Assembly: GCF_003316845.1 (NCBI RefSeq)
Contig: NZ_QMIK01000010.1
Coordinates: 1-64,000, forward strand
From: Cognataquiflexum aquatile
GTDB taxonomy: Bacteria; Bacteroidota; Bacteroidia; Cytophagales; Cyclobacteriaceae
Length of the DNA stretch: 64,000 bases
Direction: 5' to 3'
The notes under the pieces are model-generated. The model worked only from the letters and a program-made list of their open reading frames with translations, ran no database searches and had not been told where the DNA came from. The translations under genes were made by a program, and so were the position numbers. Below are positions 45,845-53,875 of this stretch, piece by piece (positions within the stretch are counted from its first letter, which is position 1; every line of letters begins with the position of its first letter).

Positions 45845-46459
45845 ATGAAGAAAATACTGTTAATAACTCTGATCATTTATTCTTTTTTGGGAGAAGCCTA
45901 TTCCCAAGAAAAAACCTTTTTCAGCCAAACAGAAGTGGGAGCTTCATTGGGAAAAGTGAAGGCGGATTTTGAAGGATACACGACGAGGGTCAATTTTTCA
46001 TTCCAAACATTGAATGGAGTGTGGATCAATAAATACCATGCCACGGGATTTTTGGTGGGAGTGGATACCTATCCTAATCTCACCCTGATGCCATTGGGCT
46101 TAGGCTGGAGAGGTTTCATGGACAAAGGAAAAAGACATAGTCTTTTTGCAGGAATGGACTTGGGGGCTTCCTCAGCCATGTTGGAAAAAAGAGAGGAAAC
46201 CGAATGGACAGAATCCTGGTATGAAGGAGGTTTGTTTTTGAACCCGAGCATAGGAATCCGACGCCAATCAAAAAAAGGGAAACATGCATCTGTCTTGAGT
46301 ATTGGATACAAAAGGCAGGAAGCAAACTTTTATGAGGGATCAAAAGAAATCGGTTTTTCATCTTTTAGAGACGCTTCTCTTCCTCCGGGATTCATTTCGG
46401 TACGCAAAGAAGAATATGTGTTCAATAGCTTGGTTCTCAAATGGGGATTGATTTTCTGA
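45845..46459 (+). CDS. Secreted barrel-like hypothetical protein
   Basis: No named family was recognised. The 204-residue protein has a signal peptide (MKKILLITLIIYSFLGEAYSQ) and alternating beta strands with aromatic ends (VGASLGKVKADFEGYTTRVNFSF; VDTYPNLTLMPLGLGWRGFM; LFAGMDLGASSAML). The last residues, FNSLVLKWGLIF, end in Phe, as outer-membrane barrels do. This suggests a small outer-membrane beta barrel. It follows the LVIVD lipoprotein gene after 65 bases with a hairpin between, so co-transcription is uncertain. Confidence 0.6.
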   Translation: MKKILLITLIIYSFLGEAYSQEKTFFSQTEVGASLGKVKADFEGYTTRVNFSFQTLNGVWINKYHATGFLVGVDTYPNLTLMPLGLGWRGFMDKGKRHSLFAGMDLGASSAMLEKREETEWTESWYEGGLFLNPSIGIRRQSKKGKHASVLSIGYKRQEANFYEGSKEIGFSSFRDASLPPGFISVRKEEYVFNSLVLKWGLIF

Positions 46460-46556
46460 CCTGATTATATAACAGTCTAAAATGAAAAATCAAAAAACAT
46501 TCAAAAAAGGATTTTGAGGATCTTATTGAGAAAGGAAAAAAAATTCAGGAAAGCAT

Positions 46557-46600
46557 AAAAAATCGCATTGGTCCCTCTAAGCCAATGCGATTTTGATTTT
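46557..46600. terminator. Bidirectional terminator between two barrel genes
   Basis: AATCGCATTGG (46561-46571) pairs with CCAATGCGATT (46582-46592), flanked by A before and T after. It serves both convergent genes. Confidence 0.8.
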
Positions 46601-46604
46601 TAAG

Positions 46605-47219
46605 TCAGAAAGATGAATTCCTCCACCTACCTCCACCTACAAAAAACCCAAGCGAAATTCCAAAGTAGCTGTTTTCCGTTTCTCCGATCACATTATTGTT
46701 CAAGTCTACAATATCGCTGACCGGCATAAAATTATAATCTAAAGAAAACCGGAACTTGTTAGCCTCAAAACCTGCCCTGATCATTCCAAAGGTTGCGGAT
46801 TTGGCAGACAGTTCTCCAATTTCATCTCCATCGCCGATTGGATCCTCAATAGCCAAGTTGGAGAAAATTGCCCTTCCTACCCCTGCACCTACAAATGGCG
46901 CAAAATTACTTCCCTCTTGGTTGAAATAATAGTCAAAAGTCAGAGCAAACGACCCATTGGCTGAAAACTCACCTTTGACGGTTTCGTTGCCTGTGTTGTA
47001 AACCACGTCCCTAGCCATAGCTACTCCCCCAAATCTCAATCCGATATTCATCTTTTCTGAGATGTTATACTTCGGTTCGAGGTATACCAAACCTCCCCCG
47101 CCCCCTGCTTTTGGAACAGAAAAGCCAAAATCCATTCCTACTCTAAACCTGTCTTCTTGCTGTGCAAAAGCCAGATTCACACTGAGTACCATTAAAAGTG
47201 CAATGATAATTTTTTTCAT
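46605..47219 (-). CDS. Outer membrane beta-barrel protein (OmpA-like / PorT-type)
   Basis: The protein of about 204 residues has a signal peptide (MKKIIIALLMVLSVNLAFAQ) followed by an eight-stranded-type barrel pattern. Typical are RFRVGMDFGFSVPKAGGGGGLVYLEPKYNISEKMNIGLRFGG, FAPFVGAGVGRAIF and FRFSLDYNFMP. It ends FFVGGGRWRNSSF. The PF13505-like outer membrane barrel class is common in Bacteroidota with no assigned role. The start at 47219 is supported by the signal peptide. It is monocistronic and convergent with the upstream barrel-like gene. Confidence 0.8.
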   Translation of the reverse strand: MKKIIIALLMVLSVNLAFAQQEDRFRVGMDFGFSVPKAGGGGGLVYLEPKYNISEKMNIGLRFGGVAMARDVVYNTGNETVKGEFSANGSFALTFDYYFNQEGSNFAPFVGAGVGRAIFSNLAIEDPIGDGDEIGELSAKSATFGMIRAGFEANKFRFSLDYNFMPVSDIVDLNNNVIGETENSYFGISLGFFVGGGRWRNSSF

Positions 47220-47337
47220 GTGGTCTTGAATTATGTTGGTTAATGTAAGAAAATCCACGTTTATCGTCAAGGGCTAAACCAAAATCCGCTGAAGGCGTTA
47301 CATTTGCCGAAGATCAAAAACTTTTACGTACGCCATC

Positions 47338-48054
47338 ATGCTTGAGGTTTCGGGATTAATCAAAAAATACGGCAAGCAAAATGCCGTCAACAACATCAGC
47401 TTTTCATTACAAGGCGGGGAAGTCGTCGGACTTTTGGGTCCAAACGGCGCCGGCAAAAGTACCACGATGAAATGTATCGTGGGTCTGCTTCGCAAAACCG
47501 CAGGTGAGATTCAGATCGCCGGCCATGACCATCTTTCTGTAGCGGCAAAAAAATATTTCTCCTATATCCCCGAAACACCCCATGTCTATGACCTGCTTAC
47601 TGTCAAAGAACACCTGCAGTTTATCGCCCAGGCTTATGGCATCAAGGATTGGAAAGACAAAGCAGCCGAACTGATGGAAATCTATGACCTGACTGACAAG
47701 GCGGACAAGCTTGGCCGCGATTTGTCAAAAGGTATGCGCCAAAAAGTTTCCATCTGTTGTGCCTTACTTCCTGATCCACAGTTGCTGTTTTTTGATGAAC
47801 CAATGATCGGACTTGATCCAAAAGCCATCAAAAACACCAAAAAAATATTCAAGGAGCTCAAAGACCAGGGAAAAACAATTTTGGTCAGTACACATCTCAT
47901 CGATAGTGTGGAAACCATCGCAGATCGGATCATGATCATGAAAGACGGCAATATCATCGGCAACGATACCATATCCAATCTCAAGACAGCCTTTAGCAGT
48001 GCCGGCGATTCAAGTTTAGAAGACCTCTTTTTAGAATTGACCAAAGATGAATGA
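47338..48054 (+). CDS. ABC transporter ATP-binding protein
   Basis: The 238-residue ATPase has Walker A GPNGAGKSTTMK (about 36-47), the signature LSKGMRQKV (about 135-143), Walker B LLFFDEPMIGLDP and the His switch LVSTHLIDS. The Q-loop region is present. It energises the permease encoded directly after it, with an 8-base overlap (48047-48054). The ABC-2 type permease, together with the GLDP-containing ATPase, suggests an exporter. The substrate is unknown. A TACATTTG -7 element lies upstream without a clear -33. Confidence 0.93.
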   Translation: MLEVSGLIKKYGKQNAVNNISFSLQGGEVVGLLGPNGAGKSTTMKCIVGLLRKTAGEIQIAGHDHLSVAAKKYFSYIPETPHVYDLLTVKEHLQFIAQAYGIKDWKDKAAELMEIYDLTDKADKLGRDLSKGMRQKVSICCALLPDPQLLFFDEPMIGLDPKAIKNTKKIFKELKDQGKTILVSTHLIDSVETIADRIMIMKDGNIIGNDTISNLKTAFSSAGDSSLEDLFLELTKDE

Positions 48055-49690
48055 GTTCAAACTTCTAATCCGTAAAGACCTTTTTATTCTGGTCAACAAT
48101 ATCAAACTGATCCTCAGAAATCCCCTGAGGCTTTTGCCTTACATATTTGTGTTGGGCTATTTCAGTTTTTTCTATTTCCGGAGAACCGGTAAAAAGACCG
48201 AAATCAGCACAGATGAAATCGGAAACATCCAGGATGCTGCCGGTCAAATTGAAGAGGTGGACTTTGCGGTTCAGAATATTGCCGGTGGAATTACCCTATT
48301 GGCTTTGGCATTCCTGATGTTTCAACTTTATCGGGCTACCAAGAAAAACATCAGTTTTTTCAGTATGGCTGATGTAAATCTCCTTTTTACCTCGCCCGTT
48401 TCACCCCAGAAATTATTGATGTATTACATGATTCGATCCATTATCCCTTCATTGGGAGGTTCATTCCTGTTTGTCATCTACAGTACCGCGCAGCTCAATG
48501 ATGTCTTTGACCTCAACTTCTGGAATTTGGCTTTAATGTCGATCGGCGTGACCCTGTTCTTTTTTATTCTTTCCCCAATCAAATTTCTGATCTATACCCT
48601 CAACACCAAGTACAATATATTAGGATACATCAAAAGTGGAGTTTTTGCACTTGGCATTATCCTCTTTTTGATGATTTTGATTCCGGGTATGATGGCTGAG
48701 AAATTTTGGCAGGGAATGTTTGGATGGATCGGGTCGCCTTGGTTTGATTTCTTTCCTCTTGTCGGCTGGAGTCGGGGGATTATCACTTTTGTAAGCCATG
48801 AGAATGTTTGGATTTCAATGGGCTTCATCGGCGTTTATCTTCTTTCATTTTTGATTATTGTACAGTTGGTACTGACCCATGCCGGGTATTATTATGAAGA
48901 TGTCCTCGATTCCACCCAATCCAATGAGGAGGTAAAAGAAAAAGCAAAGGGCAAACAGAATGCATCAGAGTCTACCGGAAGCCTAAATGTCAACAAAAAA
49001 TTGGAACTTAAGGACTTTGGAACCGGCGCTACGGCGTTGTACTGGAGAAATTACGTCCACAGTTCGAGACAGGATTTCCACCCACTTTTTGGATTGTATG
49101 GTTTGGGATTTACAGCCATTGCCATCATTATGGCCATCTTGTCCAATTTTGATTGGTTTTCGCACAAGATCATTTATGGCTATTTGATCATGATGGTGGG
49201 ATTCTATTTTATGGCAGGAATGGGCAGGACGAGTATTGGGGATTTGAAAAAACCCTTTTTCATCTTGATTCCGGCTTCTTGGCCTTCCAAATTTTGGAAC
49301 ATGATCAAGTTGGACATTTATCAGACTTTGATTTTTGCAGTAATTATGATCATCCCCACGGTGCTGATAGCAGACCTAAATTGGGGATTGATGTTGCTGT
49401 TTCCTTACTGCATGGTGGCGTTTTATCTAACGGGCTTTGCGATTACACTGACGACGCAGGTGGGATTTGAAGAAGGTTGGGACCGCAAACTCATCAAACC
49501 GGTTATTATCGGCGGGGTGTTTTTATTTGGGATTTTGCCTTCACTGGCAGCTGGACTTTTTGGATTTATCATTTCAAGTCAATTTATCTATGCCATGGTT
49601 GGAGTCAGTATGGGGATATTTATCGTGGCTGCAGTGATGCTGCACGTGACCTTGGATATCATCAGCAAGGTGGAGTTTAAGGAAATGTGA
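48047..49690 (+). CDS. ABC transporter permease (ABC-2 / putative exporter type)
   Basis: The 547-residue integral membrane protein has about ten hydrophobic helices, for example at residues ~28-45, 80-105, 125-150, 160-185, 195-215, 260-280, and a C-terminal group from ~345 to 540. A hydrophilic insert lies at ~290-330 (Lys/Glu/Ser-rich). It matches the ABC exporter permease family paired with GLDP-type ATPases. The insert NEEVKEKAKGKQNASE probably lies on the cytoplasmic side. The overlapping ATPase gene confirms a two-gene export unit. No substrate clue is visible. Confidence 0.85.
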   Translation: MNEFKLLIRKDLFILVNNIKLILRNPLRLLPYIFVLGYFSFFYFRRTGKKTEISTDEIGNIQDAAGQIEEVDFAVQNIAGGITLLALAFLMFQLYRATKKNISFFSMADVNLLFTSPVSPQKLLMYYMIRSIIPSLGGSFLFVIYSTAQLNDVFDLNFWNLALMSIGVTLFFFILSPIKFLIYTLNTKYNILGYIKSGVFALGIILFLMILIPGMMAEKFWQGMFGWIGSPWFDFFPLVGWSRGIITFVSHENVWISMGFIGVYLLSFLIIVQLVLTHAGYYYEDVLDSTQSNEEVKEKAKGKQNASESTGSLNVNKKLELKDFGTGATALYWRNYVHSSRQDFHPLFGLYGLGFTAIAIIMAILSNFDWFSHKIIYGYLIMMVGFYFMAGMGRTSIGDLKKPFFILIPASWPSKFWNMIKLDIYQTLIFAVIMIIPTVLIADLNWGLMLLFPYCMVAFYLTGFAITLTTQVGFEEGWDRKLIKPVIIGGVFLFGILPSLAAGLFGFIISSQFIYAMVGVSMGIFIVAAVMLHVTLDIISKVEFKEM

Positions 49691-50064
49691 TTTTAGGGAT
49701 TTAGTATCACGCAAAGACGCAGAGGAAAATAAATGATGAATTCATAATTATGAATGAATCTGCCGCTCGATCCATTTTCTTTTCACAGTCTTTCTCTGAG
49801 TTCTCTGGTCACTTTGTGGTAAATTTTCTTCAATCCCCTTTTGCGACCATTGCGAAACCTTCGTGTCCCTTGCGGTAAAAAAATCAGAAATTGGTTGTCC
49901 AAGTCTCAAGACTTGAACTAGTGTGTCCGTGGTTCAAGACTTGGTCTTGGACCATTTCAATGCAGTCTTCGGACTGCTTTTTCGAAAAAAATTTAAAATA
50001 GGTAGTCCAAGTCTGGAGACTTAATTGTGTCAGTCCAAGTCCAAAGACTTGAACTATGCCTGAA
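49691..50064. repeat. Intergenic cluster of palindromic and dispersed-type repeats
   Basis: This 374-base gap holds no gene. It contains REP-like palindromes: CAAGTCTCAAGACTTG (49900-49915), an imperfect hairpin at 49930-49954, GCAGTC-TTCG-GACTGC (49962-49977, UUCG loop followed by T-rich DNA), CAAGTCTGGAGACTT (50008-50022) and CAAGTCCAAAGACTTG (50036-50051). It also has stretches resembling common bacterial dispersed repeats (CACGCAAAGACGCAGAGG at 49708-49725; CCTTGCGGT-type at 49868-49876). The UUCG hairpin may end the ABC operon. Confidence 0.7.
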
Positions 50065-50634
50065 CTAGCTAATTTCAATCCCATATTTTCCCAATAATCC
50101 CGGAAGTCCGTCAAGGGCAAACTTTGCTTTTTTGATCCGGTTTCTCTCGGGATCAATATTGAAATTAGAAGCAAGCCGGAAGTCAGCTTTTTCCAAAACG
50201 GTATTGTCAAAAACCGCTCCTGAAAGATCAGAACCGTCAAAAATGGATGCACTAAAATCCGCTTCTGAAAAGTCAGATTCCTTCAACCTGCAATTTTTAA
50301 AAACCGTCTTCTGAAGCTTTGTCCTGAAAAATGAAGCATGGTCCAAAACACAGTTCTCAAACCCCAATACCAAACCTATGATTTCACATTTGTCAAAACG
50401 CAAACCCAATAACTTGCAGTCTTTGAATATGACCTCTCTAAAGGCTGTTTTGAAAAGATTTGCCATACTCAGGTTGCAGCCCAAAAATTCGCACTCAATA
50501 AAAACCGAACCTGACAAGTCTGTATTTGCTAAATCACAGCTCTTAAAAATACACGACTCATATTCCCCTTTGATGAAAAATTTGGATTCAAAATCTGAAC
50601 CGGTGAAAGTTTGAGATTGGAAATAATTAGGCAT
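50065..50634 (-). CDS. Pentapeptide repeat protein
   Basis: This 189-residue protein consists of pentapeptide repeats A(D/N)LxX. Examples are CIFKSCDLANTDLSGSVFIECEFLGCNLSMANLF, FKDCKLLGLRFDKCE, NCVLDHASFFRTKLQKTVFKNCRLKESDFSEADFSASIFDG and SDLSGAVFDNTVLEKADF. These form a right-handed quadrilateral beta helix. The size and layout resemble Qnr/McbG-type members that mimic DNA and protect gyrase, but most such proteins have unknown roles. The neighbouring ABC exporter and repeat cluster do not show a functional link. Cysteines are unusually frequent in the repeats. Confidence 0.85.
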   Translation of the reverse strand: MPNYFQSQTFTGSDFESKFFIKGEYESCIFKSCDLANTDLSGSVFIECEFLGCNLSMANLFKTAFREVIFKDCKLLGLRFDKCEIIGLVLGFENCVLDHASFFRTKLQKTVFKNCRLKESDFSEADFSASIFDGSDLSGAVFDNTVLEKADFRLASNFNIDPERNRIKKAKFALDGLPGLLGKYGIEIS

Positions 50635-50960
50635 ATTCTTTTTTGGGATTCTTTACTTTTTGGTTTGACCGTAATTTTGCCACTTTCCATGTAAAATTCC
50701 AAATCAAAGCTATCGGATATTAATTGATATTGGATACTTATTGATATTGTTCCAGCTATCAACGTTCATTTTTTATTGTACAGGTAAAGCAAATATTCCG
50801 GCTGTAAAGCCAATAGCTTTTTGGCCTGAGAATATCAGCAAATGATAAAAATAGAATGGATCGGAATCCTTTCCGCATCTAATTGTTCCATTCGACCAGA
50901 AGCTTTCCCTTTTCTTCAAAATTTCCCTTATTTTTAATTTCTAACTCTTTGCCCCTGAAT
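50635..50960. other. Intergenic region upstream of the zinc-type dehydrogenase gene
   Basis: About 326 bases between divergent genes. A TAGCTTTG -7 match on the minus strand lies in the AT-rich middle, but no full promoter was recognised. No gene or strong hairpin was seen. Confidence 0.4.
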
Positions 50961-51995
50961 ATGAAAGCACTGGTACTGGAATCCTACAATAATCTGGTGT
51001 ATAAAGACATGCCCGAACCGGAATATAAACCCAATGAGGTTTTGGTCAGGGTCAAGGCCTGCGGGATCTGCGGAAGTGATATCCACGGTTTTGACGGGAG
51101 TTCGGGGAGGAGAAATCCACCTCTGATCATGGGCCACGAGGCATCCGGAGTAATTGTCGAAGTCGGTTCTTCGATCAAAAACTACAAGGTCGGCGACCGG
51201 GTCACCTTCGACTCCACAGTCTATGACCTTGACGATTGGTACACACTCAAAGGAAAATACAACCTCAGTGATAGCCGGATGGTTCTTGGCGTTTCTCCCA
51301 AGGAATATAAAAGGCATGGCGCTTTTGCGGAATATGTTGTTGTACCCGAGCATATCCTTTACCATTTGCCGGATTCGGTGACTTTTGAGCAGGCGGCCAT
51401 GGTGGAGTCAGTAGCTGTCGCAGCCCATGCGATCGACCTCACTCCCATCAATCTCCGTGACACTGTTTTGGTAGTCGGTACAGGTATGATCGGGCTATTT
51501 TTGGTACAGTTACTCAAACTTTCCAATGCAGGTACCATCATCGCCATTGACATCGATGACCAAAAATTGGCCCTTGCCAAAAAATTCGGCGCAGACCATA
51601 CTTTCAATTCTGCAACAGATTCCAATATCCACGAAGCCATTTTGGCACTCACCCACAATCGAGGCGCAGATGTCGCTTTCGAAGCGGTCGGTGTCAGTGC
51701 GACGATCAAGATGGCGATTGAAAATGTAAGAAAAGCAGCCACAGTGACTTTGGTGGGCAATATTTCTCCAAAAGTAGAAATCCCGCTTCAGGCAGTTGTC
51801 ACCCGGGAAGTCCGTTTGCAGGGCAGTTGTGCCATCGCGGGAGAATACGGCATTGTACTCGAATTGATCGAAAAAGGACTCGTCGATGTGGACTCCTTAC
51901 TGAGTGCTACAGCCCCATTGGAAGATGGTGCAGATTGGTTCAGAAGACTGTATGCCAAAGAACCAGGACTGAACAAAGTAATCCTTCAACCCTAA
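50961..51995 (+). CDS. Zinc-type medium-chain dehydrogenase lacking structural zinc ligands
   Basis: The protein of 344 residues is an MDR dehydrogenase. The catalytic zinc site has CGICGSDIHGFDG (Cys), GHEASGVIVEVG (His-Glu) and a Glu in VESVAVAA. The coenzyme loop is VVGTGMIGLFLVQLL (GTGMIG). In the structural-zinc lobe, where relatives have four Cys, this protein reads YDLDDWYTLKGKYNLSDS, with all four replaced. Zinc-less structural lobes occur in sorbitol-dehydrogenase-like enzymes. The next gene is a Gfo/Idh/MocA oxidoreductase, so it probably acts in sugar or polyol conversion. The start at 50961 (MKALVLESYNN) is the normal family start. Confidence 0.88.
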   Translation: MKALVLESYNNLVYKDMPEPEYKPNEVLVRVKACGICGSDIHGFDGSSGRRNPPLIMGHEASGVIVEVGSSIKNYKVGDRVTFDSTVYDLDDWYTLKGKYNLSDSRMVLGVSPKEYKRHGAFAEYVVVPEHILYHLPDSVTFEQAAMVESVAVAAHAIDLTPINLRDTVLVVGTGMIGLFLVQLLKLSNAGTIIAIDIDDQKLALAKKFGADHTFNSATDSNIHEAILALTHNRGADVAFEAVGVSATIKMAIENVRKAATVTLVGNISPKVEIPLQAVVTREVRLQGSCAIAGEYGIVLELIEKGLVDVDSLLSATAPLEDGADWFRRLYAKEPGLNKVILQP

Positions 51996-52005
51996 CCTAA
52001 CCAAC

Positions 52006-53124
52006 ATGTATAGAACCGGAATCATCGGCTGTGGCAAAGTAGCCCACCTCCACGCCAAAGCTTTGAAGCACCTGCCAACATCGGATTTTGCGGCAGTCTA
52101 CAGCAGGACTTTGGACAAAGCAAAATCTTTTGCTTCGGAATATGGCGTCAATGCCTATGACAATATCACTGAGATGGTAGAAAAGGAAAAACTCGATCTC
52201 GTCATGGTCTGCACGCCACATCCAAATCACCTTGACCCCACCCTCGAAGCCATGGCGGCAGGCGCACATGTGATCGTCGAAAAACCCTTGGCTTCAACCT
52301 TGGAGGACTGTGATGTGATGATTGCTGCGGGTAAAAAATACAACAAGAAACTTGGGACGATCAGCCAAAGGAGATTCTATGAGCCGGTCATCAGGTTGAA
52401 AAAAGCCATTGACGATGGGAAAATCGGCAGGCCCATCCTCGGAACCATCAACATGCTGAGTTGGAGAGATGAAAAATACTACAAATCCGATCCTTGGAGA
52501 GGTTCATGGGAACATGAAGGCGGCGGCGTGATGGTCAATCAGGCACCGCATCAACTTGATTTGCTTGTATGGCTGATGGGAGAAATCGATGAAGTATATG
52601 GCACTTGGGCCAATATGACCCATCCTTATATCGAAGTGGAAGACACCGCTTTGGCAATCGTCAAATTCAAAAACGGCGGTCTGGGAAGCATCTTCCTCAG
52701 CAATTGCCAAAAACCGGGAATCCATACCAAAGTACAGATTCACGGCAGTAACGGTGCTTCTGTTGGGGTGACGCCTGAAGCCGGCGCCATGTTTATCGCA
52801 GGTGTTTCCGGCATAGCAGGGCCACCGGTCAATGACCTATGGACAGTTCCGGGAGAAGAACACCTTATCGAACAATGGACCAAAGAAGACACAGAGATAT
52901 TCAACAGCATCGATCCCACTGTCCATTATATTGAAAAACAGATTGAGGAATTTTTGGATGCGCTTAGTGCAGGACGAGAACCCCTAATTACAGGCAAAGA
53001 AGGGCGCAAAACAGTGGAGCTTTTCACCGCCATCTACCGCTCAACCCGCGACAACAAACCCGTCAAATTCCCCCTATTCCCTGAAAAAGACAGAGAAGAT
53101 ATGGATGGGAGGGTGAAAGAGTGA
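52006..53124 (+). CDS. Gfo/Idh/MocA family oxidoreductase (cytoplasmic)
   Basis: This 372-residue oxidoreductase has the N-terminal Rossmann fold (TGIIGCGKVAHLHAKALKHL) and the family's catalytic EKPLAS (about 91-96, Lys as part of the EKP motif). It then has the alpha/beta C-terminal domain with WRDEKYYKSDPWRGSWEHEGGGVMVNQAPHQLDLLVWLMG. It is separated by ten bases from the zinc-type dehydrogenase gene, so the two are one operon. Such enzymes oxidise or reduce sugar hydroxyls (glucose-fructose oxidoreductase, inositol dehydrogenase and others). The substrate is unknown. It lacks a Tat signal, unlike the one encoded at 53876-55249. Confidence 0.88.
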   Translation: MYRTGIIGCGKVAHLHAKALKHLPTSDFAAVYSRTLDKAKSFASEYGVNAYDNITEMVEKEKLDLVMVCTPHPNHLDPTLEAMAAGAHVIVEKPLASTLEDCDVMIAAGKKYNKKLGTISQRRFYEPVIRLKKAIDDGKIGRPILGTINMLSWRDEKYYKSDPWRGSWEHEGGGVMVNQAPHQLDLLVWLMGEIDEVYGTWANMTHPYIEVEDTALAIVKFKNGGLGSIFLSNCQKPGIHTKVQIHGSNGASVGVTPEAGAMFIAGVSGIAGPPVNDLWTVPGEEHLIEQWTKEDTEIFNSIDPTVHYIEKQIEEFLDALSAGREPLITGKEGRKTVELFTAIYRSTRDNKPVKFPLFPEKDREDMDGRVKE

Positions 53125-53169
53125 ATAGATAAGGGATTCGAGAGTTTAGTGAAAATCAAGATTTGACCA

Positions 53170-53232
53170 ACCCCGAAGGGGTGTCAAGATTATAGAAAAC
53201 CAAGATCACATAGGCAAAAACCCCGAAGGGGT
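53170..53232. repeat. Left pair of REP-like palindromes flanking the transposase remnant
   Basis: Two copies of ACCCCGAAGGGGT lie at 53170-53182 and 53220-53232. The second is followed by GACATG. Together with the pair on the other side they form an inverted, symmetric REPIN-like structure around the transposase remnant. Confidence 0.75.
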
Positions 53233-53241
53233 GACATGATT

Positions 53242-53704
53242 TCAATGAATCCAATCGAACAAATATTTTTCTTCATATTCAATTTCAAACTTCTTCAAAT
53301 ATGAAATGTATTCCTGTTTAAAGGAAGTTTTCCTGTGATGCTCTTCTTGGTTTAAAATATATTGATAAACATTATCCAATTGGGAATGGGAATAAGAAAA
53401 TGCACCATATCCTTCCTGCCATTCGAACTTCCCTTTAACAAATTTATTTTCATTGATGAAGTTGGAAGAATTATTTTTTAACATCCCTGATAAGATCGGA
53501 TATTGACATCGCAGGTTTGAGTCCAACAAAAACAGGAACGTGGTCAGTTACCCCATTTACAATTATGGGTTTATGGTTTTTGCCTTTTATTATTCCTGCT
53601 ATGTATTTAAACACTTCCTCTCGCCAAGGATTTAGCAATTGGTTTTCCCTCCCTTTAACGGCAAAAACATATTGAATATAGATTTGGGAAAATGTTCCAG
53701 GCAT
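53242..53704 (-). pseudogene. Frameshifted REP-associated (IS200-like) tyrosine transposase
   Basis: Two reading frames make one broken protein. The first (start 53704, MPGTFSQIYIQYVFAVKGRENQLL) ends at a stop after RDVKK. The second carries NNSSNFINENKFVKGKFEWQEGYGAFSYSHSQLDNVYQYILNQEEHHRK, with the catalytic Tyr in GYGAFSYS. They join at a run of six A (minus strand, 53474-53479) where one extra A causes the frameshift. In the HUH metal motif the sequence is DHVPVF, so the second His is replaced by Pro. Both lesions suggest an inactive copy. The flanking REP-like palindromes identify it as a RAYT-type element. Confidence 0.8.
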
Positions 53705-53714
53705 ATAGCATGTC

Positions 53715-53779
53715 ACCCCTTCGGGGTTTTGTTGGTTAAATAATAATCTTTTTCTATAAAACTATCACCCCTTCGGGGT
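53715..53779. repeat. Right pair of REP-like palindromes flanking the transposase remnant
   Basis: ACCCCTTCGGGGT occurs at 53715-53727 and 53767-53779, the same 13-base palindrome in opposite orientation to the left pair. The innermost repeats form a perfect inverted repeat of 22 bases (53217-53238 with 53709-53730). Confidence 0.75.
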
Positions 53780-53875
53780 TCAAAAATGACAATCATATCT
53801 CGAATCCTCTATTGGATTCTCGATCCCATTCTCTAAACCACTCTACTTCCGACTTCCGACTTCCGTCCCTTTCCT

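Noticed and set aside
53140-53800. CRISPR array from the regularly spaced palindromes
   Set aside because: Only two copies on each side, in inverted orientation, around a transposase; this is a REP doublet layout and not a CRISPR.
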